A stretch of 7,615 nt of DNA. Source: Treponema sp. (GTDB taxonomy: Bacteria; Spirochaetota; Spirochaetia; Treponematales; Breznakiellaceae). Of the stretch, positions 1 through 5,180 are shown in pieces. Within the stretch, counting starts at the first letter, position 1, and each line of letters begins with the position of its first letter. The notes below the pieces were generated by a model that saw only the letters and a program-made list of their open reading frames with translations, searched no databases and was not told the origin of the DNA. Position numbers and translations under genes: made by a program. The stretch spans positions 1 through 7,615 of the forward strand of contig JAITHQ010000210.1 in the NCBI GenBank assembly GCA_031279925.1, given 5' to 3'.

Positions 1-1
1 G

Positions 2-103
2 AAATCCTGGGCAAACATGAAAAGACATCTTCGGAATAACTTACACAATTTCCAATCCCTCAGCGATGGGATTTATGATTATTTTGAACTTTCATATACT
101 TAA
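2..103 (+). CDS. C-terminal end of an upstream protein (partial, unrecognised)
   Basis: This frame is open from the window edge to a TAA at 101-103 and gives 33 residues ending in GIYDYFELSYT. The composition (aromatic and mixed charged residues) looks like the end of a real protein. The only other candidate is another frame that closes at 37-39 after 12 codons. No family can be recognised from such a short tail. It lies just before a run of broken genes of polysaccharide-cluster type, so it may be the last piece of another member of that cluster, intact or not. Confidence is low because of the length. Confidence 0.35.
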   Translation, partial: KSWANMKRHLRNNLHNFQSLSDGIYDYFELSYT

Positions 104-108
104 CTTAA

Positions 109-758
109 TGTACTATAAAACCGCGGGAGTTTGACACAGAGAGGTATCCTACAGCCAATATAGGCGCTCATCAAATTACTGATGACACATGGAAACATAT
201 CGATAATGTATTTTGGGCTTTGAATCTAAAGTGGCGGTACCTGCCAAGTGATAAAGATATGGGGTATATTGTGCCCATATTGGAAAAACACTATAGCAGG
301 AAAAATGTTGATATGTTCGTGCGCAATTATGAACTGAATAAAAAGGTTGGAGTCGATAAAGACCCCTATGTCGCCTGCCGGCAGAATATACCTGTTAAGC
401 AAGGTCAAGGTGCATGGCGGAAATATGCCGGCGGCGTAAGACGGTTGACGAAGGCTGTGTTAAAAAATATCACGCCGCCGGTTTTTTGGAAACTTGGAAG
501 AAAATGCCTTGCTTGTTTTCAATAAAGACAAAAGAAGAGACCTACGGCAGCTATGTATGGAAATATCACCGGGGCGCTTATACCAGCAGGCGAATTCGTA
601 GTTTGCGAGAAGCAATGAAATTCTTTAACGCGCTTCCCGAACCGTATGTTTTGGATTATCTTAGCCGGGACTATGACACCGTTTCGTTTGAACAAAAACA
701 CTTACAGGAAAATCCTCTGGGCTTAACAGAATACATAAACAGGTGTTTTAAGGAGTAG
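109..758 (+). pseudogene. Frameshifted gene of unknown function, first broken member of a glycan-type cluster
   Basis: Two frames join into one protein-like product of about 215 residues. The first frame runs from 109 to about 465 and continues to a stop at 523-525; the second covers about 460-758. The first frame is coherent well upstream of any start codon (DTERYPTANIGAHQITDD around 130-190), yet it has no ATG or GTG before 220, where only a TTG occurs. Its 5' end is therefore missing or damaged. The frame change fits loss of one base near the A6 run at 462-467; the second part continues as GFLETWKKMPCLFSIKTK and ends in YINRCFKE. I do not recognise the family: there is no signal peptide, membrane segment or clear nucleotide-sugar motif. 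The RBS of the next gene (AAGGAG, 750-755) overlaps its stop, so it was co-transcribed with the radical SAM gene. That context suggests a glycan-related role, by inference only. Confidence 0.55.
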
Positions 759-765
759 AATTACA

Positions 766-1643
766 ATGAAAAAATATCAATTATTTCATTTGGAAATGCA
801 TGTTGCGGATGCCTGTAATATGAAATGCAATTATTGTGGACATTTTTGCAACTACAATTATGGGGGGGGGGGGGGGGTATTATTCCCTATGAAATTGGAT
901 ATTAATGGATGCGGCTTTGGTCAAAACGTTTGGCTCCGCAGCGTTTCAGGCTTCTGGGAGGAGAACCGTTATTAAACCATGATCTTGCAAAATACATACG
1001 GGCGGCGGCTGATTTTTTTCCTGATGCCGATAGAGATGTAGTAACCAATGGTTTGTTGTTGGCAAAAAATGAGCATATCTTTCCGGTTTTAATTGAAACA
1101 AATACCAGCCTGACGGTTAGTCTTCATCCTACAAATGCAGATGAAGAAAAAGTGCTATATTCATCGTTAGAATTGGCATTTCAATGGAAGGATAAAGGAT
1201 TGAAATTAGGTACCGCGGAAACTACAAGACGCTGGACAAGAAATTATCAGGGAGAAGGTAAGGAAATCAGACCCTTTTGTGACGGGGATCCGCAAGAAAG
1301 TTTCACACATTGTATTTATCGATTTTGCAGGAACATTTATCAGGAAAAATTGTATCATTGCCCGCCTTTGGCCTATCTGCCGATGATAGTCGATCAGCTT
1401 TCTACCAAAGAAGAGTGGACGCCGTATCTTGCTTATAAAGGTTTGGCAGCGGACGCTTCAGATGGGGAACTGGAAGCTGTCATCGCAGGGGATAAGAAAT
1501 TTTGCGGTATGTGTCCGGCATCTACCGTCTATGTCCCGGAAGGACAAAATGGAAGTCCTTTTCAATCCGCTAAAATTAAATCCCTGCTTGCCGCCAGGAT
1601 TCGGAGGGATCTGGATGGGGCAGCTGCTCGCAGAGAAGGTTAA
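766..1643 (+). pseudogene. Radical SAM protein, broken by poly-G frameshift and an in-frame stop
   Basis: The start at 766 follows AAGGAG (750-755). The N-terminus carries the radical SAM cluster motif CNMKCNYC (Cys17, Cys21, Cys24), which binds the 4Fe-4S cluster that cleaves S-adenosylmethionine. This frame fails after the 16-G run at 862-877 and ends at 973-975. The rest of the enzyme lies one frame away: IIPYEIGY, then a TAA at 903-905, then WMRLWSK, the GGEP motif at about 957-968, a TNG strand, and a Cys-rich C-terminus (HCIYRFC, YHCPP, FCGMC) resembling an auxiliary-cluster or SPASM-like region. One base lost, or two gained, in the G run plus the stop separate the halves, so the sequence as given makes no active enzyme. 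The second half could restart at ATG 909 but would lack the SAM cluster cysteines. Relatives with a Cys-rich 'CNxxCxxCGHF' style are known beside glycosyltransferase genes; the reaction is unknown. An assembly error at the homopolymer could explain the shift but not the TAA. Confidence 0.8.
862..877 (+). repeat. Poly-G homopolymer of 16 bases inside the radical SAM gene
   Basis: Sixteen consecutive G follow the Tyr codon at 859-861. In the upstream frame they encode five glycines right after the radical SAM cysteines, where the downstream half suggests a shorter 'NYGG-IIPYE' junction. Tracts of this length are prone to slipped-strand errors, and poly-G tracts are used for phase variation in several bacteria, including treponemes. 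Here 14 or 17 G would align the two frames. The in-frame TAA at 903-905 would still stop translation, so tract length alone cannot switch the gene on. Confidence 0.95.
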
Positions 1644-1928
1644 GCAGCCGGTGATTTTATCATGTTTCTTGACCACGATGATATAATGAACGAAGGGGCA
1701 TTATCTGTCTTGTATCAAGAATTGGAAAAAGACCTCGATGCGGGGCTTGTGGAAGCAGGGCTGGAAGATTTTGTGTCCTGCCGCCGCCGCCTTCATAATG
1801 CCAATATGGGGCGAACCCTACAAAAGCAGGAAAACAGGGATTATTTGGCTCTTTTACTGGCAAAACTAGCCGGGGGGAGGAGGGAATTTAAGGGTACAAA
1901 CAGGTTTTTGATATTTAAGGTTGGATAG
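1644..1928 (+). pseudogene. Fragment of a GT2-type glycosyltransferase
   Basis: The fragment begins directly after the TAA at 1641-1643 with AAGDFIMFLDHDDIMNEGAL. This is the typical strand and metal-binding DxD-like motif of family 2 (GT-A fold) glycosyltransferases, where the aspartates hold the Mn/Mg of the nucleotide-sugar donor. The N-terminal Rossmann-like half that should precede it is absent: upstream, the same frame reads back into the tail of the radical SAM gene, suggesting a deletion fused the two. The residues just before the stop (GAAARREG) look like the usual 'AARNxG' lead-in, so the TAA may itself interrupt the glycosyltransferase. About 94 codons remain to a TAG at 1926-1928, far short of a normal enzyme of 250-350 residues. 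ATG 1662 has no convincing RBS. It supports a glycan-synthesis origin for this cluster. Confidence 0.65.
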
Positions 1929-1948
1929 TAGAGGATGGTTTTTGATGA

Positions 1949-2053
1949 TTTCCTATTGTTCCGATAGGAATATATGGTCAAGAATATCTTCATATTAATA
2001 ATCAGCAGGAAATATGTGAGAAAATCTATAAAATTTTTAAAAAAAGTACTTGA
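1949..2053 (+). pseudogene. C-terminal scrap of a further decayed protein
   Basis: After a TGA at 1946-1948, the frame gives about 34 residues (PIVPIGIYGQEYLHINNQ, then an acidic/basic helix ending KIFKKST) and stops at 2051-2053. The amphipathic Lys/Ile-rich ending and coherent composition suggest the natural C-terminus of a protein rather than chance. It has no start codon and is preceded by stops in all nearby frames. It may be the end of the same glycosyltransferase or of another cluster member. The -35 hexamer of the next promoter overlaps its stop codon. Confidence 0.35.
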
Positions 2054-2078
2054 CACAAGAAACCGAATATGTTATAAC
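2050..2078 (+). promoter_or_regulatory. Sigma70-type promoter of the C25 peptidase gene
   Basis: TTGACA (2050-2055) and TATAAC (2073-2078) are separated by 17 bases, a near-consensus housekeeping promoter. Transcription would start near 2084-2086, giving a leader of about 57 bases before the ATG at 2142. No other equally good promoter is seen before the partner gene, so this one probably serves both genes. Confidence 0.75.
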
Positions 2079-2093
2079 TATTGACAATGGTAA

Positions 2094-2106
2094 AGCGTTG
2101 GACGCT
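2094..2106. promoter_or_regulatory. Small dyad just downstream of the promoter, possible operator
   Basis: AGCGT-TGG-ACGCT is a perfect 5-base inverted repeat about 10-20 bases downstream of the predicted transcription start. Its position suits a repressor operator or a small 5' leader hairpin. It is short enough to occur by chance, and no regulator gene is visible in the window. Confidence 0.25.
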
Positions 2107-2141
2107 AAACAAAACAGAAAGCCTATTAGGAGGGTGTATTT

Positions 2142-3776
2142 ATGAATAATAGAAAATGGAATAATTTAAGCCATGCCGACTCTGGTGAAGAATCGGCTGA
2201 TAAAATTGTAACTCAAGCCGAAAACGAACTTAGTGTTAGGTATCGATTGAATGGATTTTATAGTCAGTCGTCGGCGTTAGACGATTATATATATTTGGAT
2301 ATGCCGAAAGCTGGACATGTCGCTGAAAAAGGCAGTCCGATGCTGATACAGGAGGGATTGTTCGTTGCAATACCAAGCGGCGCTGAATATAGTTCATTTT
2401 CTGTAAATGTTATTACAGAACAAGAAATCGGCGGGGAATATAATATTCTGCCGGTGCCGGAAAATGTTCTTGAGGGGCAAGAACTGGTGTTTGAACCCAA
2501 TCAGGCGATTTATAGTTCGGATGATTTCTATCCCGATACGCCTGTAAAATATATTGGCACTATAGAAGTAGGCGGAACTAAATGTGTGCACCTATCTGTT
2601 TGTCCTTTCAGATATCAACCGCCGGCGAAAAAACTAATTGCTCTAACCGCTGTTGATATTACTATAAAATTTGATAGTTCGGGCAGCCATGATAATTTAT
2701 CGGGCAGCCTTGATTCGGTTTTTGCATCGCAAATACTCGGAATTAGCTCATGCCCGCAGACGAAAGACGGCCAACCGAAAAAGAGAATGATAATTGTCAC
2801 CACAGATGATTTAATAGATCCATTGCGTATTCTTGAGGGTGTCAAGACATTTTTGTATGATGTTACAAGCGTAACAATTGAAGGTTTACGCAAAACATAC
2901 CCTGGTTTAAGTGATGTCCTGGCGATACGTACCTATTTGATGGCAGAGCACGCCAAAAGTCCGTTAAGTTATGTACTGTTAGGTGGAAATACCGATAAAA
3001 TTCCAACGGAAATGATAACTACCGCTACTGGTACCACTGCAAATGACAACTACTATTGCTCTGGTGATGACAGAGCCAAGCCGTTGCCATTGTTCGCACT
3101 TGGCAGACTGCCTGTTTCAACGGTAGCGCTTATGAATTCAGCGGTTGATTTTGCCGCATGCTATAACAGGTTTTTTAATAATTTGAGAAAGGAGGCAGTT
3201 TTTACGTCATACAACGATGTATCCAGAGGGTACGAACAATGCAAGCGGGATATAAAATCAACGCTTGCAGGCGATTTTGTCATAGTAGAGCGCTATGATG
3301 GCTCAGCGACAAAAACGCAGTTAATTAATTCCATAAATAGCGGGACTGGTTTCGTAAATTATCGTGGACACGGCGCTAATGACTGTTGGCAATCCGGTAA
3401 TGGACTTGGGGTCTCGGATATTCCGGGCTTAAGCGTTGGCAGAAATACGCCGAATGTGTTCAGCATCGCCTGTAACAACAACGCTATATATGCGTCGAAT
3501 TGTTTTGGCACGGCATGGATAGCAAATAACAAAGCAATAACCTTTTTATCCGCTTCCGCACCGTCATATACTGTCACTAATCATTGTTTTGATAAATTCT
3601 TGTGGGAAGCAATACATACGCAAAAGCTAACCGTTATCGGCGACATATTTGTGTGGGCAACGATCGAATTATATCGTAATTATCCCGACCGGTACACGGT
3701 ATGTAATATTCTGGAATATCTGCTTCTTGGTGACCCGTCCGTTGATTATATGGACGATAAAAGAGATACTAATTGA
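2142..3776 (+). CDS. Peptidase C25 (gingipain-like) caspase-fold cysteine protease, cytoplasmic-looking zymogen
   Basis: The 544-residue protein starts at ATG 2142, seven bases after AGGAGGG (2128-2134). Residues about 30-180 resemble the C25 propeptide (beta-rich, 'GSPMLI' at about 64-69, 'CPFRYQPPAKKL' near the end). Residues about 214-535 form the catalytic caspase-like domain: MIIVTT strand, NDNYYCSGDD (Asp302), the ALGRLPVST signature (Gly321), catalytic His410 in YRGHG, catalytic Cys444 in FSIACNNN, and a closing LLGDPSVDYMDD typical of the family's domain end. The His-Cys spacing of 34 matches that of the gingipains. C25 enzymes hydrolyse peptide bonds, often after Arg or Lys; specificity here is unknown. 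Unlike secreted gingipains it has no signal peptide (MNNRKWNNLSHADSG start), no Ig-like domain and no C-terminal sorting domain, so it should stay in the cytoplasm. It is followed 105 bases later by an unrecognised gene on the same strand, its likely partner or substrate. Family assignment is firm; the role is inferred. Confidence 0.9.
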   Translation: MNNRKWNNLSHADSGEESADKIVTQAENELSVRYRLNGFYSQSSALDDYIYLDMPKAGHVAEKGSPMLIQEGLFVAIPSGAEYSSFSVNVITEQEIGGEYNILPVPENVLEGQELVFEPNQAIYSSDDFYPDTPVKYIGTIEVGGTKCVHLSVCPFRYQPPAKKLIALTAVDITIKFDSSGSHDNLSGSLDSVFASQILGISSCPQTKDGQPKKRMIIVTTDDLIDPLRILEGVKTFLYDVTSVTIEGLRKTYPGLSDVLAIRTYLMAEHAKSPLSYVLLGGNTDKIPTEMITTATGTTANDNYYCSGDDRAKPLPLFALGRLPVSTVALMNSAVDFAACYNRFFNNLRKEAVFTSYNDVSRGYEQCKRDIKSTLAGDFVIVERYDGSATKTQLINSINSGTGFVNYRGHGANDCWQSGNGLGVSDIPGLSVGRNTPNVFSIACNNNAIYASNCFGTAWIANNKAITFLSASAPSYTVTNHCFDKFLWEAIHTQKLTVIGDIFVWATIELYRNYPDRYTVCNILEYLLLGDPSVDYMDDKRDTN

Positions 3777-3783
3777 ATTTAAG

Positions 3784-3813
3784 GGAAAAACCGGACTTGT
3801 GAATGGTTTTTCC
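3784..3813 (+). repeat. First of two tandem hairpins between the protease and partner genes
   Basis: GGAAAAACC (3784-3792) pairs perfectly with GGTTTTTCC (3805-3813) across a 12-base loop. It lies 8 bases after the protease stop. No T-run follows, so it is not a classic terminator. It could stabilise the upstream mRNA end or lower downstream expression. Confidence 0.6.
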
Positions 3814-3817
3814 AAAA

Positions 3818-3850
3818 GCTTGTCCAAGACCAACCGGGTTTTGGACAAGC
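3818..3850 (+). promoter_or_regulatory. Strong intercistronic hairpin upstream of the partner gene
   Basis: GCTTGTCCAAGACC (3818-3831) pairs with GGTTTTGGACAAGC (3837-3850), a 14-base-pair stem with one G-U pair and the 5-base loop AACCG. It is followed by CAACTAAAC rather than a T-run, so it is a poor intrinsic terminator. It ends 20 bases before the AGGAG of the next gene. Likely roles are partial transcription attenuation, an mRNA processing or stability element, or a protein-binding site that sets the ratio of the two products. Confidence 0.7.
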
Positions 3851-3881
3851 CAACTAAACAGAAAACGAGCAGGAGTAAAAC

Positions 3882-4616
3882 ATGTCGGTTTTAAAGAAAG
3901 CTATTGACGCGCTAGATCCGGCGCCAGACAAGAAAAAAGAGATAACCTTAGCGTTGTCCTTATTGTTTGAAAATGTCGAGAAAAAGATAGAGCTTCAGGA
4001 AGCATTTCTGAAGAACTATCTCAGAACCGCTGGTACGGAGGAAAATCCCACTGTTCCCATCACTAATATTCTTGGGTGGCACAGGGAAGGACGGGCTTAT
4101 ATTAAATCCGATGCTTCAAAACTGGTGGGAGAGGTTACCGGTGCACTCAAAAAATTTATTTCCGGCGGGACAGAAGAAATTATTTCCGGTATAGGCGATC
4201 TTTTAGTCACCGGTTTAACGGTGCTTTTAGGTTCCGGTTCAGGAGATGAGGGTGAAATGCAGTCCTATTTTATCGCAGTAGAAGGTCTGGCCATAACACG
4301 CATCGATGTAGTGGGTTGGCAAAGACATATTGAGGTAGCTGGCTTTACTTCCCAAATAGAACATGCCTTAGCGTTTACTGTAAGTAAATCCAGTGTGAAT
4401 GTGGACAAAATAACTTTTAACACTTTTTTGCAGGCTTACAACGCGCAGTTGCAAAAAATGAAAATCCCCAAAGACCAGTTAAAAATTATGATCGTAGAAG
4501 CGAAAGAAGTTTTTGAACTCCTGCGAGATAAGGATATTTCGGTGGCTGCTGAACGTCCCTTGGTTTTTAGCATAGAGCCTGGAACTATTGCCTACAAAGG
4601 GGTAAAAGGAAAATGA
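3882..4616 (+). CDS. Unrecognised 244-residue protein with a central Gly-rich hydrophobic segment, partner of the C25 protease
   Basis: ATG 3882 follows AGGAG (3871-3875) with six bases between. The product has no cysteine and no signal peptide. Residues 1-48 are a charged helical region (LKKAIDAL, ALSLLFENVEKKIELQEAFL). Residues about 49-75 are a loop with VPITNILGWHREG. Residues 81-121 form an amphipathic-to-hydrophobic stretch rich in Gly and Ile/Leu (ISGIGDLLVTGLTVLLGSGSG), too interrupted for a clear single transmembrane helix but suited to membrane insertion on activation. Residues 126-172 look beta-rich (SYFIAVEGLAITRIDVVGW), and 173-216 are again helical and Lys-rich. I recognise no family. 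Its place directly behind a cytoplasmic-looking protease zymogen with its own RBS suggests a substrate, inhibitor or effector. A pore-forming or membrane role is inference; a structural or regulatory role is equally open. A reading frame continuing beyond the stop (see 4606-4797) hints that the protein may once have been longer. Confidence 0.8.
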   Translation: MSVLKKAIDALDPAPDKKKEITLALSLLFENVEKKIELQEAFLKNYLRTAGTEENPTVPITNILGWHREGRAYIKSDASKLVGEVTGALKKFISGGTEEIISGIGDLLVTGLTVLLGSGSGDEGEMQSYFIAVEGLAITRIDVVGWQRHIEVAGFTSQIEHALAFTVSKSSVNVDKITFNTFLQAYNAQLQKMKIPKDQLKIMIVEAKEVFELLRDKDISVAAERPLVFSIEPGTIAYKGVKGK

Positions 4617-4797
4617 GAATGACGGTAGTCTGGGGCAAGCCACTGCGTATCAACCTCCTATTGTTGATAGGGTTACAGGTTTAAACGGCGATTTTGCCTA
4701 TTCGCCAGACTTTGGATCCGTTCCTGGGCGGGGTTCCGGGGTTTTTGTGCCGTTTTGCCAATGCCTTTTTTTATTGGCGAAAACTGCGGGGCGATAA
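4606..4797 (+). other. Open +1 frame continuing past the stop of the 244-residue protein
   Basis: One base out of phase with the upstream gene, this frame stays open from 4606 to a TAA at 4795-4797 with no ATG. Its first 40 or so residues look protein-like (GQATAYQPPIVDRVTGLNGD, then FAYSPDFGS); from about 4715 on the composition becomes G/T-rich and low quality. A single-base change in the A-rich run just before the stop (GTAAAAGGAAAATGA) would fuse it to the preceding protein as an acidic, Pro-containing tail. It may be a lost or variable C-terminus, a fragment of another gene, or chance. Confidence 0.25.
4753..4783 (+). repeat. Hairpin with T-rich loop
   Basis: TTTTGCCAAT (4753-4762) pairs with ATTGGC-G-AAAA (4773-4783), ten base pairs with one bulged G, around a loop of GCC plus seven T. 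The T-run is in the loop rather than after the stem, so terminator activity is doubtful. It may be part of an intergenic repeat unit. Confidence 0.45.
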
Positions 4798-4834
4798 AGC
4801 TCGGTTTATGCTGACGGCTGATTATGCAAGCAGA

Positions 4835-4852
4835 GGCGGCGCACACGCCGCC
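4835..4852. repeat. Short GC hairpin
   Basis: GGCGGCG (4835-4841) and CGCCGCC (4846-4852) form a perfect 7-base-pair stem with the 4-base loop CACA. No T-run follows. It sits 18 bases before the terminator-like structure and may belong to the same repeat region. Confidence 0.5.
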
Positions 4853-4869
4853 CTGGGCGCTTTCTGTGG

Positions 4870-4903
4870 AAAGCCGGAGCCGGGCTTTTTCGTCCCGGCT
4901 TTT
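4870..4903 (+). terminator. Possible intrinsic terminator of the protease cassette
   Basis: Two overlapping hairpins are possible. AAAGCC (4870-4875) pairs with GGCTTT (4883-4888) and leads into TTTTT-CG. AGCCGGG (4878-4884) pairs with CCCGGCT (4894-4900) and is followed by TTT. Both end in a short T-run, as intrinsic terminators do, and either would stop transcription coming from the upstream genes. The stems are short, so strength is uncertain. Confidence 0.45.
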
Positions 4904-4965
4904 ACCCCTGCGCTGTACCCAGGCAAAAACTGCGGCACAAAAAAGGGCGGAGTTAATGGGCTGGG

Positions 4966-5038
4966 AAAATTGCGGGGTGGAGCAAAGCGGAATGGAGCAA
5001 TTTTGACCTTATGTGGCCAAATTACGTTAAAAATTGCA
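4966..5038. repeat. Short repeats (AAAATTGC and TGGAGCAA) upstream of the lyase promoter
   Basis: AAAATTGC occurs at 4966-4973 and again at 5031-5038, with its inverse GCAATTTT at 4997-5004. TGGAGCAA occurs at 4978-4985 and 4993-5000, a direct repeat with starts 15 bases apart. They lie 40-110 bases before the -35 box, so an activator or repressor site is possible. Short A/T words can recur by chance. Confidence 0.3.
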
Positions 5039-5078
5039 TACCGGACTTGAAAATTGATTTCCGTGTGTATTTGGTCCC

Positions 5079-5108
5079 TTGACATATTTTTTAGAAGGGT
5101 GCGATAAT
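5079..5108 (+). promoter_or_regulatory. Sigma70-type promoter of the glucan lyase gene
   Basis: TTGACA (5079-5084) and GATAAT (5103-5108) are 18 bases apart. The start of transcription would be near 5115, giving a leader of about 65 bases. That leader contains a weak AGCCG/CGGCT inverted repeat (about 5128-5150) and the AAAGGA ribosome site at 5169-5174. Confidence 0.65.
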
Positions 5109-5180
5109 AAGAAACTTGCTGTAAAAGCCGCTTGGTTTTGCATCGGCTCTAAAATGAGAAATACCCAGAAAGGAAAAAGC

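Larger units (their letters stand above)
4617..5180. other. Non-coding spacer between the protease cassette and the glucan lyase gene
   Basis: These 564 bases hold no convincing gene. The first 100 bases resemble the upstream AT-leaning DNA. From about 4715 there are G-rich stretches (GGGCGGGGTTCCGGGG), several short inverted repeats and a terminator-like structure, resembling a dispersed intergenic repeat, though no second copy is in the window to prove it. The last 110 bases carry the lyase promoter and leader. Confidence 0.6.

Noticed and set aside
862..877. Poly-G as a working ON/OFF phase-variation switch
   Set aside because: The in-frame TAA at 903-905 remains whatever the tract length, so tract change alone cannot restore the enzyme.
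3818..3850. Hairpin as an intrinsic terminator after the protease gene
   Set aside because: The stem is strong but no T-run follows; the next gene has a good RBS and no separate convincing promoter.
3882..4616. Calling the partner protein a bacterial gasdermin
   Set aside because: It has no N-terminal cysteine, and its sequence cannot be matched to that family by eye; only the gene arrangement is suggestive.
4694..5050. 118-codon open frame on the + strand and overlapping frames on both strands in the spacer
   Set aside because: Composition is Gly/Ala/Phe-rich and low quality, there is no RBS, and the DNA is full of hairpins and repeats; it looks like chance openness in G-rich DNA.
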